Assembly: GCF_012273895.1 (NCBI RefSeq)
Contig: NC_052114.1
Span: 5,765,827 to 5,829,826, forward strand
DNA length: 64,000 bases
From: Zerene cesonia
Lineage: Eukaryota > Arthropoda > Insecta > Lepidoptera > Pieridae
Direction of reading: 5' to 3'
Numbering within the stretch: position 1 is the stretch's first letter; each line of letters begins with the position of its first letter. Made by a program: the position numbers and the translations under genes. Positions 25,101 through 40,100 of this stretch are shown piece after piece. Under the pieces are notes generated by a model. The model saw only the letters and a list, made by a program, of their open reading frames with translations. It made no database searches and was not told the DNA's origin.

Positions 25101-28100
25101 TAAAAGAAATGTCATATTTCTTACAAAAAGACTGAAGGAATCAACTACATGTGGATTTACAAAAATATGACTTACATTTTGACTTACTCCCCCTCCCAAA
25201 CACCTAAACTTATACCAAGCTTCATATGAATCTGTTCAGTAGTTTTGGGTGGAATACATTGAAAATGTACATATAGGCAGAAATTTGCGTTTTGTACTTG
25301 TTTAAGAGAGCTCTTCAGAAAGTTCTAGATCTCTTTTATGTACAGAACTTGACCTGCTTTGCATTCTGTTATTATATGGATAGGACTATTTATTAATTTC
25401 TGCCATTATGATTTACTATGAAGAGGATTCTGGGATCAAAAAGAATTAACAAGGTCTCGGATTTTAAATGTGTATTTATCACAGTTTACATTATTATGGT
25501 ATATTAATACAAAATTAAACTGGGTGTACAATATTTAATATAACATAATCTTCTATTATTTACAATTATTTACCTATAGTATTTCTGTATATATGTATGA
25601 GTTGAATTTATATAAACATGTAAAAATGTTGCCCACAAACAAATAAATATCTTAATAAATTAGAAATGTTTATAATGAAGTGATTTTTTTGTTCTGTAAA
25701 CTAACAATAAGGAAATGTTAATGAGTTGGATTTTTTGTTTAGAAATACATAAATGTCTATTCATTACAATTCAATATTTACCAAGTTACGACATTTAAGA
25801 TCTGCATTAAACTAACGGAATGGAAAGTGAAAGTCCACGATCATTGCTTCATTACAACTAAGGCTAACAATAAATTTTTAAATGTTCTTAATATTTACAA
25901 ATATAAAATTTTATAGTTTCTGGTATCTTAGTATCCATAATACTATAAAATTTGCTACAGAAATCACAGCTACCTGCTTTTCAAATAATTTACTTATATC
26001 TAAATAATTGCTAATACGAAATAGTTTGGGCACTAAGTCATAAATATTATAATACAGATAATTGGCTAAATAATTTCTCCTATTAATTTGTTACAAAGAT
26101 TTGTAACATTATTGCACTAGTAAATTAATCTAAAATATTTTATTGTTACTTAAATGATAACTTAACATTTCTTACAGCAGTTTTAATGAAACAATAACTA
26201 TTTATAACGCTCCAAGGATTTGCTAAAGTTATCCATGACATTCTACATAGCAAAAACAAAATCGTATGCTTTCTTAATTGCTTTTCTAATTGCAAAAATT
26301 CTTGCTGTCGTGCTTTTTATAACATTTCGTCGCAATTTTCGTATTTCTAAGAATATTTATACATTCCGGTCTCTCTGCGCATCCGCACTGAAAATAAAAA
26401 AGTGTTTAGTTATTACATGTTAGACCATTCCTAATCTCCGACTCTCACAACTCAGTACCATTGATGTTTTCTTCGATTTTATCCCACGGGGTCTAGTCGC
26501 TTCGTAAAAATACTTGCCATGCTTTTGATGTAGGAAATAATTACTTATCATGTGGTCTCTTAGTCAAGGCCGTTATTGTCTTAGTTACGAAGTATACGTC
26601 GAGAATGATTTCCTTCACCTTTTCATCTATATATTGATTTAAATCGGTCAGTAGACAAGCCTATTTGATCAAGACATTTGATATATAATCGCGTCAAACC
26701 ATGTACAGCACATTGTATAGGCATTTACGTTCGGTCGGCTGATTTAATTGAAAATTAGATCATCCTGATTGGTCTTCAGAAAGCCTTCTTTAATTATTAC
26801 TTAAAACTTAAAACTTATTACTAACTTAACTGTAGATGTAGACAAGTTTAATTTAATACAAAGGCGATCAATCAATCACCAGTTCTAGTCGAACATGCGT
26901 TGGCACGAATTAGGTCACGTTCATTTCGGGGAAGCTACTTTTGAATATATTTTTATGAACCTATACATAAAAAATACTTACTTTCCACAAAACATACTGC
27001 AGCTAATATACACACGGAGAGCAGGATAGTCATGAATATGACAAGCACGGTAATCTGATGTGAGTGATCGCAACAACAAGTTTTTGGCTCCTTATTTGTT
27101 CGATGTTTTGTAAATCCATTCACAACCGTGAAGTGGGTGGAGCTCGCTCGGGATGTCGTGTCTTGTTCGGGGATTGATCCTCGCTTGACATCAGACCAAT
27201 AGGCATCCGACACATCTCGAGTCTCTTCAGGAATGGTGATTACAGCACTTGTCAACGGCGACTTTCTACATTCAAAAATCAAATTAGCTTCTTTGTTTTG
27301 ATTTATGTAACTGCTATGGGATAAATCCCTTCCATCCATCCGTGCTAAATTCGCTGCACTCAACAGCAACGATCCAGAAGACACGCTCTGTAAAATATTG
27401 CTCAGTTTTATATCGAATCATGTTGTTATATCTAAAGCAGTATGGGTTTTAGTTCTATTGCATAATATTGCCATATCCGCGTTCATTTGTTTTGCGTCCG
27501 GATTGTTTTCAATGTGGAGGTGGAACACATATGTATAACGTGATCGGTGAATATTGTAATAACATACATGTAAAGTAGATGATAATATTATACAAAATGA
27601 TAAATGAATCCCAATATTTTATGTTTTTAACTTACGTGTGTGCTGTGATTGCTAGAAGAGCCTTGGCTAGAGGCAGAGCCTCTTTGAGATCGCGGGTCAT
27701 TGATGCTGCCTGTACTACTACTGGATAACGACGGCCGCGGGATGTGCCAGTTGGTCGTGGTTATCTAGAATTGAAAAATATTTGAGAACTTGAACTAAAA
27801 AAAATAATGCAGATTTTTGATTTATGCAATAGAATTTAATTCCGGGTTTGTAAATATCCACAATAAAAAGTCTAAGTATTCTTAGTGTTTTGTGTAACAA
27901 TGCCTAGTGAAGTTTCATCTATTTAATTTTTAGGTCAAGTTTTATTTAGAGTCCGATTGATTTTGTCAGATACAATATTCAAGGTTCGCGTTCTCTTTAT
28001 TTGCCGTCTTGTTTTGTTGACCTCTGTTGCAATAAATTTGAATTTTGCTTCGGTCTCACGGACTCGTCGACATCCCTTTGTTATGCCAACGATAAGATGA

Positions 28101-31100
28101 TGGATAGTCATTTTAGGTAGCGCGTCTACGTTTATGGCGATTACATGGTCATTACAATAACTAGTTGATTGTCAAAGATTGTAGACTCTGTCATAAGAGA
28201 ACATATTGTTTGCCAACTGGAAAGAGAAATAGGTGTAGGTATCCATGGGTTTATTCTGCATTTTTTTACAAAAGACGTAGTGAGCGAGGTTGCAAAATGT
28301 TTCGCTATTTGCAAATAACCGGTTCCATTCTGGCGTTGTGGTACTCCGTGTACTAAGCCTTTGCTAATGGTATGGCTGACTATTACTTTCGCTGCTTGAT
28401 TACCTATTGAGTCAATTCAATTCCTACGTCATTCCTGCGTATTTTGTAAGGGTTTTGATCCGTATTGTATAAATGTCCGTTTGTCCATCTGTCCATTTTA
28501 ATAGTCGAATTCAATATATTATGTTTGAATTTAACCATTCCTCTATAAACAAACAAACTCAATTCTTGTCTATGTAGATATAATTACGCAATCATCAGTG
28601 CATAATAAATGCGTATTAAGAAGCATCTCAATACATGTAAGATACATTATTTTGAACTATAGAACATTTTAGAACAGCTTTAGAAAATCATAAACCGCAC
28701 TTTGTTCGACTTTCCTTATAAATTCCTAACTATTATTTGGTTTTAAACAAAAGAGAATCGAAAATCTGTTGGAAACTGTCTGAAAACCAGTTTCATATGT
28801 ATAGCCTAAGTATATCCAACTTTTTTGTTGTGTCAATTTTAAATCGGACGTTCTTTTAAAAATTTTCAATTTGTACCGGTTTTTTGTAATAACGATCAAA
28901 TCACACAGGAGTACACGTGATTCATGGCGGATGTGAGTCTACATTATTTTGGATTTAATTGCTATTGATTGACACGTGGCTCAGACACGTCGAAGATCCC
29001 ATGTGCTGTTGTAATTATTGTGGTAAATCTTCATAATCTCGAGTATATCTCACACGTGATAAATATAAATATCGTGTGTTTGCACAAACTAATTTATGAC
29101 CGTGATCATAACTAACTGCATTCACAATTACCTAGGTATTATAAGTGTATCATACTATAATGTAATTCGAAACTCAGAAAAAAAATATTCATATAAACTT
29201 TTACAAGTGTTAAAGAGGTTTTCAATTCGACTGTCATATTTGTGTGTGTTTATTACCTCAGAACTTTCGATTGGGTGAACTGATTTTGATGATTCTTTTT
29301 TTAAATTGTATGTTGGTGCTTTCCATGTGGTCCCGTCTAATAATTGATCTTGATCTGACATTTTGAATGGGGTTCAGCTTTTTCTTCTAAATAGTAATTA
29401 TTAAACTACCTACGATACAATATAATGAATAACTACCGCCGTTATAATGCAGGCAACACGGAATTCTTATGACCACTTGCGTTCAAGTTTATAGTTTAAT
29501 GACAGGTGCATAGTTTGGTAATGTATTTGGTTCAACGAGACACCGGTTATAAATTACACAACAGCGGTAATCTTGACGAATCTAATTGAATGTACCTATC
29601 CATCAACGCCTCGTGTCAATAACGGTTATTGTAATCACGGAACACATACATTACTCTTACATCTCATCGCAAATCATTATGACGATTGCTTTCCGTCCCA
29701 CAAACATTTATGCAATGCGACCGTATATAAAAATTACGTAATTAGTTATGTTGCTTCTCTAACAGGTACTCGCAATGGCAATGGTAACAAGCAAAATAAG
29801 GTGCTCAATTAAACGATTAATAGGCAACTTTTATATTGAGTTTGTGGAACTTTTACGTGTTAGCCCTAAAAAAAAACGTTTAAAAACGGGTTTTAACTGT
29901 GATAAATATAAAACTGTTCTATGCTGTGTAAATAAATATTCAATTACGTCCGACTTTTTAGATGAATTATTATTAATGCCCATGTGTTAAATTTAAGAGG
30001 TTCATAGATTTTCAGAAATGGAAGTAATGTTTATTGCTAAATTTAACTTGAACCTATTACAAGCTTTAAATGCTACGTCTGGAACTATACAGTTCACAGT
30101 GACACAGCCGACAAAGTAGAAGACACATATTATTTGAGGACTCTAAAGACAATGTATAACTAATATATATTTAACATGATAATAATCAGTTAACAAGCGT
30201 TTTGACTGTTCTCCTTAAGAGGAGAAAGCGTGCTATTGCATGTTCTTGGAACACTTTCGGTAATGCAAATGTCACAATGGATAACGGGTTCATAATTTTA
30301 ATACACACTTTTATTTTCATACTTTATTCATTCGTTCATGTAGCGATGCATATTTTAATTTCATTCTAAGAAAGAAAGTACAAACTTTCTATCGTTGTTA
30401 AATTTTTCACTTGTTAAATAAATGAATGTGTATCTGAACGGGAATTGATATGAATGATAAAAATATGATTCTGAAGAATATGCACAAGGAACGGAGATGA
30501 TAAAGCGTACCTAATTGAACGATTAATATTTTACATGCTGTTGCATGAGGACATAGCGTCATAACACATTGTTCATGCTGGTCGCAAACTGTACTATGAT
30601 GCTTATGGTCGTCCTTGAACTGAATTGATGTATTTATGTACAAACTTATAGGAATCGTGTCAATGCAAATTGCTTTGGAAGCTGCCCGACTACCGACTGA
30701 CAATGAAGAAGATTTAATAAATTCCGCTTTAATATACAGTTTTTGGTGAATTTTAATAGAGTCATTTGTTTATATGTATACGCATGGATTTTACGTATAT
30801 ATTCCGTCGACCGTTTTCGCCTTCTACTCGAGGTCTGCTTTAGATGATCTTGAACAGAGATATGGAAATGAAACATGTTAACTGCTACAAACAATGAATA
30901 AATGTTATTTAAACGGATGTTTTCTTACATCATTTTTATGAAGATTAAAATTTGTTTTGTTTTTTGTTTTAATACGTCACAATCAATTAACGCCTAGTAT
31001 CACGTACGTTATTGAGTAGGATGTTCTATTAGAAAAAGTGGCCATGGAATAGGTTACTTATCCGGATTCTTCTATTCATGATAAAATGACATCACTCGTT

Positions 31101-34100
31101 GACGTCTAGAATCTACTGTTATGTTACGACAAGTACTGAGTGCTCTTATTACGCTAAAATATTCAATTAATCATAATTTGGAGTTTATACATAAAAAAAA
31201 AAAAAACAATTTTTTGGGTATAAAAATATTTTTGTTGACTTTGTTTTCGGTCCACATTTTACCGGTATTACATCACTTCATAAAATAAATAGTAAAATAA
31301 GGTGTAGTGCAAGCTTTATTTCTGACTACATGTAAAAATAAAATATGTTTTATTCATAAATATTCCATCTTCGGAGCTGTTTGTTTAAATTGGGAATATT
31401 TTACTTCATTTTTTTTCGAAGCTTAAACGTTGATAAATGTGTGTTGTTTCAAATTGTACAGAATCGAATTGTACAAAAACAGTTTACCTTGAAGGATTGA
31501 AATCTTTTTCAAATAGTATGTCGTTTCCTGGCTATCATGCTAACTGGTATATAAATATCAACTCGTCCAAAGCAACATGTTGTCAATTAAGATTAAGGTC
31601 ACTATCGTTGTGTATAATCCTCGTTATTTATTTTTCTAATTCAAGCTGAAGAATTCATTTCAAACATAAAATTTTTTAGTCTTATTTGCTATAAATAAAT
31701 TTGTTATGTTTTATTAAATATGTTATCTATCTAACTTTCCGCCCTAAGCTTCGCCCGTGTAGTCAATGGAAATTCCTTTGGGAATTATATGTTAATACAA
31801 AGCGGCCTATGCCTGGATACAAATATCGTAGCATAATTTAGCTGTGTTGCAATGTGCAAGAAAAAAAATGAAAACACTTTTATGATATTAGTATGGTCTA
31901 GTAAATATGAAATTTGTCTTAAGGAAAAAATTGATGTATAAATATCTCTATAATTTAAAAAAAATGTATATTCTCATAAAATATAATAAATTATAATGCC
32001 CTTTTCAAAACCTGTTTGCCTTTCGCCATTTTTTAACTGACATCAATTTTTGACATCATTTTGAGATTTTGTTCCAAATACCAAACATACTGATGTTGTC
32101 ATTATTTTATGTTGTTTGCGGTGAATGATGAATGTAAATGTATATTTGCAAGTAAAGTAGTGACCTTAAACTGTCGTTGCAACGAACGATTCGGACCATT
32201 GTTGGATATAATTTTTTGGCTTGCTTAATAATAAATCTGCTAAGTGTTTGCAGTTAGTGTTGATCTGTCATAATACAATCCTATACAAATTTCATTAAAC
32301 TCTTTTTTCACACATCGTGATTGCTTAACACATCATTGCTTCATAAGGTTTTTGTGATATTGTGACCGGGTTATACCTAATTACATCACAATACAAACGG
32401 ATATCGCTCTGGGTAAATCCTTTTAGCCGGATCGGTGTAGGGCAATTATTTTGGGCGACGTACTCATTAATTATACAACCTTAACAACCATAACGAAACA
32501 TGTTTCATAAATGTCAACTGTTTTATTTTACAGATAAGGTTTCCTTTGGGTTTAAAAAAAATGCATTAGTTTATATCCGGAAGTATTTTAAAAAGGCTTT
32601 TCTATTAATGCATACCTCATAGCATTGTTAAGTTTAAATATTAAATTATTTTGTGTAAGTAACTACCTACCTATAATTTATGTATCGATAAATTGTAAAC
32701 AAGTCTAATTTTATTTTGACCGTGAACTAATGCGGTTTTATGTAATTCTATGTCAATGACACTGATTTATAGCGACGATTTGAAACGAACCCTGACGATT
32801 TATGTGATCTTAATTGACCTTAGGAATTTAATACAATATTAATATGTTAAAATAACAAAGAATTATGGGTCAATTGGTCGTTAAATAATATCGTTGTATT
32901 CTTAAAGAATTATCTGAACATATGTTTTTTCTCTACTACTTTCATGTACTACTATTTGTCTATTTACATTTTGCGTACGTTTTATTCATCTACTACTATC
33001 TATTACTTTAAAATAATATAATTTCACCACTTTAGCTCCTTTAATAATAGCACAAACAAACTTTTGGTTCTACGTTATTATGTCTTAAGAAATTATCAAT
33101 AGACTGTTACTTATAACTAAAAGGCACTAATGTGGTTCTAATTCTCACATTTCTTACGAATATTCGTTCTATAAGTCCTTGATAGTAACGCAACAAGTCA
33201 CAGTCTCTAAAAAATATCAGAGTTAAATTGTCAAAATTAAAGCATCAATCGTTTACTCATAGTCGATTTTAGACTTCATTGAGCTGTTAAATGGATGAAA
33301 AGTATTTTGTTTCTAACTAGCTACAGTTCGCGCATGGTTCTACCCTGGTTACTATTTCATAAAAAGTAATAGTTTGAGAGTTAAAATTTTCATAAATGAG
33401 GTTTTTCTGTTTCCGCCGCATCAAAAAATTATAAATCAAGGCTAAGCTACGGCTGACACGGTAATAGATTGAATATGCGACCAAGTTTATTTTGCAAAAT
33501 TTGTTAATTTAACATAAAAAAATATTTGATTACGGACACGGTGGTACAAGGTTGTCTTCGAAAAAATCAGCCCTGAAACTCGGTTATCGAGCTTAAAAAA
33601 ACATCTAAGTAGGGATAAAACAATTAACTGCGACCTACCTCAACTTGCGAGGTAGGTATCGATTGATAGATCTATTAAAAGCTGAGGTTTCATTTATGTT
33701 TCTTAATAATAAAAAAATATATACATTGCAAGTAATATTTTTACTTGTCATGTTTTTCATAAACCATGGAATATAATAATTCTGAAAAAATAACGGACAA
33801 ATGAAAATCGCGTTCTTAATAAATAATAATTAAGGAAAGATATCAATATCTTAGCGAGGAGTTACAAAGAGTGCAATGTACTGCCCACCTCTCGTTCAGG
33901 CTGGATGTTCGCTAAATCCGGGTATAGCGAAATGTGAAGGCCACTGGTTGTTCGCAATTTGAGTCCCAGCACCAATTATTCCGACCCTAATAACTAACTA
34001 CAGTTTGGTTTACAGCCGTTCCAAATATTTTGCAATAGGTAGTGTGACTCGAACACGGCTATATCGCGATTGTACTATTATACACTACAGAAACAGAAAT

Positions 34101-37100
34101 TAATTTATACTTGAATCGATACAGTTCAATTATTGTATGTTCAGTATAATGTATAATAATTTAAAGATTGCATCTATTTGTAATTGTGTAGGTATGACGT
34201 CAATTGATATATTCGCAGTAGACACTAACGCTATTCAGTTAACTTAACTAGTAAATTCTGATGAACGTCTGATTAGAAACAGCTGCAATATTATATTGAT
34301 ATACCCTTAAACAATATTGACAAGAGGCCAAGCAAACTACTGTTGATTTTATTCGATAAATAATCTTTTAGTAAAATGGCGATTGACCATTCTGTTGAGA
34401 CAAATGCATAGATATATGTAGTATAATAATAATATTGAATCACATGTAGCGCCATATGTCATACCGTATACTTGCTATTCCGCTATGCCAAAAAAGGCAT
34501 TTGAATATAAGTCGTGAACAAACAACAAACGGATCTAATAAACAGCAACGACGCCAAAATTCTTCACTTCTTGCTCATTCCGGTATTCGTGATAATTAAA
34601 ATTCTTTATTGGGTGTCTGTTGTTAGGTGCTTCAAAATTTGAAAACATCATGTATTGTGACTCGACTTTATTTTCTATGAACTTCCCATTAATATTTTAT
34701 AGCGCCGGTATTACCGTATCCAATCATCTTTTTCTATATTAATTCCATTTCCCATAACAATTTAAGTAATCTACGCCAATTAAAATTTTTCCGACACTTA
34801 GATTACTTTTGACAATTTAAATTGTAATAATTACGCAGAGGTTTATTGTAAATTTATACTATTGTGAAATAAAATTTTTGACGCCCTGTAGACAATGCAG
34901 TTTCAACGTTAAGATGAGTTTTCATTTTTTTTTTCCTTTAAAGCCCCGCGAGGCTAACATAGTATGCATGTATGTGGATTTTGGGAATTGCTTTGTATGT
35001 ACAGAAACAAAAATGAATTGTATTATGTAGGAAAGGAGCATTCAAAAGTATCAATTTGGCAATATATTTTTTTATGACTTGTATATGCAATATGTAATAT
35101 TGAGCGAAACATCGTTAAATTAATTTCGTGGTTAATTTGACTTCGACGTCCTAGCCAGAGTATGCGTCAGATTAATGTTTTTTGGACATTGAGACGCTTG
35201 ACCTCTGCCTCCATCGTCCCAAATGGAAGTAGTACTAGCCATTAATATTATATATTCATTATTTGTATAGCAATATTTTAAAGTACGTTAATATTTCGAC
35301 TGCATTATTTTATATTTTCGCAAGTGACTGGATTTAAATATAATAATTACTAAGAAGCACTTAAATCTTATTTTTATTTTAGTGTTTAATGTGAATCAGG
35401 ATATTTATACAGAAGTAAACCAGTCACGAATTATGTAAGTCTCGACATAATATTGTTGTCACATATCTACATAAAAATTTTTTCGTTTGCGTAGGTATGA
35501 AGTAGAATTTAATAATTAAATCATCATTTGACTCATATAAAATCGATCCAAACAACTTAGATTTAATATGGAAGGTTAAGGTATCTACTGTTATTTACTC
35601 AAAGACTTTCTTCCGTGTTCTTATTTTCTAACATAGTATGCTATCTACTGTAATTTGTCACCATTTCTATCACATTCGTTCAATCGTTCTGGCTAGTTTG
35701 GTGATGGATTGTTAGCAATAATAACCTACGCAACTTACCGCACTTTTCATATCCATTGTTTGTACAGTCACCTCCACGCGTGTCCTGATAAGATTGTCAC
35801 ACAAATATTACGTCACTGAACACTGCATTCACACGGTCCACATATCTGTCGGATTCGCCTTCGCTTCTTCAGCGAGTTTTAGCCTCTCTCGCCCTCTCCG
35901 TGTGGCCGGCGACGTTTGACGCGCCCGTTCCAAGCGGCAAAGCGACTAGAGTCGAACTGAGAGTGTTGCAACAAGACGCAAGGTTTTATATATAAAGTTG
36001 CATGTTACCGGTTGTAGTCCAATTTTTTAACATTTCAGCGAGCTTCATTAAATTTAATAAAATTGTTAATTTTGCCACAGTCATAAATTGCTTTTTTTGT
36101 AATTTAACATTTAAAGTAAAAAAAAACTTGGATATCCATAAAAGTACATTCTAATAAATTCGGAATAGTTTCCTTTTGTTTATATTGATTCTATTTTAGA
36201 ATGTATATCAACATAACGCATTCAACATTGTCTCCAGATCGTCAAATATTTCAAATTTCGAATGTCGAAAAAATTGTCTTGCTTGATGTAATATTTGCTC
36301 AAGTTCTCTCGTAAGAATTGCAACGGTCAAGCGAGTCAAACAACGTTAGTATTCAAAATGAGCTAAAAGGAAATATAAATGTGATTTGTGAAAAACAGAA
36401 GCTCAGTCACGTATACTATACGACGGGCCACAATGTCGTACCCTGTGGTACTCCAGTGGTTGTGCAAGACTGAGCGAGGCCATGCCATTCTTACATTGAA
36501 TCATGCGGGACTCGGAAAGTGATAGAAATTACGATTCACAAGATGTTACATCAATAAAAAGGATGAACGCATACGTGACCCATCCAAGTTCAATGATAAT
36601 ATAATATCATTAATTTTAACTATCCTTGTGTACAACAATACGGTTGGATATATTCAGTTATATTGAATGATAGATAATTAAATTAATAAAGCATGAATAT
36701 TTTAAGACTAACAAACAAAGGCTTTAATTATCATAGTATAGATAAATTCAAGTTCCACTCATCATGTTGACTGACGTAAAAAATTTTAATGAAGTTATCA
36801 CCGCAGTGGTATATAAAGTTAAAACGAAATATTATTGTATAAGCCCTTAACTGCAAATGAGTACTGGCGTGTTAATAGTTATTCTAAATTAGTCACGTTC
36901 AGAAGATATCACTGGTAGATTTGCCAGGTCTATAAAAAATCATTTGGGTTTGCTTAAAAAGTAACCTTGTGAAGTAACGCTTGTGCCTTTGGAATGGAAT
37001 TGGAATAGCTACTATAATTTTGTCTGTATACGATTTGACAATGTAATTGATAGGAAGCCTGACCGCTAATTTACGTATCAAAAACACGTTGGTAACACGC

Positions 37101-40100
37101 CAATTTTTCAAATCTTGTGTACAGTCTTTTAAAGCTGAAGAATTTGTTCGTTCATTTGGAAGCTTAGAAACTGTCGGACAGATTTGGATGAAATTTCGTA
37201 TAGAGATAGATTAAGAACCGAGAAAGGATGTAGGATAGTTTTATCCTATAAGTACCCATGAAACGGAAACTAGGGGAAAACCCTGGGAGCCTATCTTTTC
37301 CTTGGACTACGTGGGCGGTATATATATAACGCACAGAGATTGAAGCTCAATATATCATGGTAGTTTTGAGCTGCATAATTCACATTGCATAAGATTTAGG
37401 AAAAGCTATTTTGAAGAGAAACTATTTTTTTATATGTTACAAGAAGGACATCAGGCAAAGGTCTTGTGATTAGTAAGGGGCCATCCATAAATTACGTCAC
37501 GCGAATTTTAGAACTTTTCTACCCCTCCCCCCCTCCTTGTCACAGATTGTCACATTTTTAGAACCCCGTCCCCCCTAATGTGACGTCACACATTTTTCAA
37601 ACTTATGCATGTATCTAAAAATAATCAAAAGAAAACAGTTATTTTCATTTTTTATTTAAGTGTCTCACTTGCATTATATGTTATTATGGCTCTAGGAATC
37701 AAATATTGTTACGGAAGAGATAATCTTATAGCGAGAGTGCGAAATTATTAATAAATATAGATGTAATATTAATAAATATAATTGTCTGTTAAAATTTTTT
37801 TGTTCGCATATAAATATCGTGTTCTAGTATTTTATTATGTGACGTCACAAGGCTTTTGATCCCCCCCTGCCCCTTGTCACATAATGTCACATTAAGATGA
37901 TACCCTCCCCCCCCATCAACGTGTGACGTAATTTATGGATGGCCCCTAATACACTAATACCATGCAATTAAACTTTTATAGAATCTATATATGACTAATA
38001 ATAGTATTGCGTAATATTTAGAAGTTAAATATTTTCTCTCCCGTGAACATATTTTTAAAGTATTTTATTTCTAAATCAGTTTTCGTGTAAAACATGCGAA
38101 TGTTTAACACCATGGTATTGAGCGTGGTAATTGCAAGGTTTCTCAAAAAGTAATTCTTTATGAGACTGCAGTTTGAAGGCTTGTTTTATTTCTCAGTCAC
38201 ACGCTTGTATATAATTGCTTCGTGATTGTTCTTCCTATCATGTTATTCGGAATCTTCAATCTTTCTTAGTTTGCCCAGAATTGATACAATTAACATCTCG
38301 CAATCGGTATTCTCTTTGTTTTTTTTTCTTGTTTGATCACCTCTTTTTACTAATTGCGCGATGACGTCATCTAATTGACTTTAAATTTTGAATCTGATCA
38401 AGTGAGTCTTATTTCGTCTGTTTGCAGATCACATAATCCATAGATAGTCACTTCTACCCAATTCATTATATTATTACGCACACCTGTACTAGAATTCATT
38501 ATATCGTTATTAACATATAATGATTAAATTGTAAACCGTTTATTTTTTTTATAACCGTTTATTTATTTAATGATTCCACTTAAAATAGCGTAGATAATTT
38601 AATCACCAACGAATGACTATACAGTTGTAGTTGTGCAGTTTTATCAGACGCAAATGTCGATATGTTCATGTTCATCGTCCTTGTGTGGAATGCGAGGTCA
38701 CCCCGCCATAGTGGTCGGCTAACTTCTTTGGTGGCTATCATATTATTATTCCGAAAGATTCCGTATTCTCCGCGTGTCAGTATGACGCTCCTCAATCAAG
38801 TGCACCTTGTTCTCGCGGTCAGATAAATAGCGGGTAAATGTAACAACTAATGAGATGATAATAGATATGGCAAGCGAGATTGAAGATCCTTATGTGTACG
38901 AGCGAAGCAAAAACCTTTGCAAATGAGCGTATTCGTCTCTCAAGTAGGCTTTTTATTCTCAGTTGACGTACGTTACATTAACGTACTACATCTGATAATG
39001 TATTTCTAATTTTCACGGAAGTGACCTTCAGTATTTATACTTACATCACATTGATCTCTATAACCATAATGAAATGCCTTATTACTTAGTATTTGAATTT
39101 TTTAAGGTACGTATCCATAATGAATGTTGATTGTATTGTTCTGAAATATGTTCTTACTAGCTGCGCCCCGCGGTTTCACCCGCGTAAGTCCGTGTCCCCT
39201 TGGAATATCGGGATACAAAGTTGCCTATATGTTATTCCAGTTGTCCAGCTATCTACGTCCCAAATTTCATTGCAATCGGTTCAGTAGTTTTTGTGTGAAA
39301 GAGCAACAAACGCACACGCATCCTTACAAACTTACGCATTTATAATATTAGTAGGAAGTAGGATATCATTAATCCCCTAAACATGATATCGATCACCAAC
39401 GTTTTATTAAAATCAAACCGATAAAGTAACAGGAATTATTTGCGTCATCAAATAAACGAGATCGCCAGTTGTATAAGGACTGGGCAACACTTATTATATC
39501 ACATTATTATAAAACCATTTCACTTAAACATTCATAAACTTATGACCTTTTAAAAATGTAATTTTGTTAAATTACAATGTTAAATACGTCTTGATTTTCC
39601 AGTATTTAATATTTATAACATGAATGATCATATCCGTCTACGTAAATAAGTGCAGACATTTTTGTTGTATCCTGTTGCATAAGGCATTCTGCCTAATTGA
39701 TCAATTGTATGCAAATATATGAACTAAAAATTAATTAATTAACACTTATCATACTCTTCAACTCGTTTTATAATTACAAATTTTTTATCCAATGTATGTA
39801 TGGTTTCTGCAGTAAATGAAACTTTTATCATTGCAAATCTATATGACGACGACACATTTGACCTGACCAGTTTTCCTTAGTTCCACATTATTTATTCTGA
39901 TGTCGTTCACGTTGCTATATTAACCATTGATTTTCCATCATCGTAAATTTTATTGTTGCACCATTGTCAATCTTACATAGACTTCTTCTAAGAACTTCTT
40001 TAGCTAAAATTGCAAATAACTTATATTAAGCTACTTAAATGTGAAACAAATTCTCATTTATGCTTTTTCCTCAACTCCATTAAAGCTTTATGCGGAATGA

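Noticed and set aside
33628..33655. Hairpin CCTACCTC / GAGGTAGG resembling a let-7-like seed
   Set aside because: The stem is only about 9 bp and the sequence after GAGGTAG does not match let-7; too short for a microRNA precursor.
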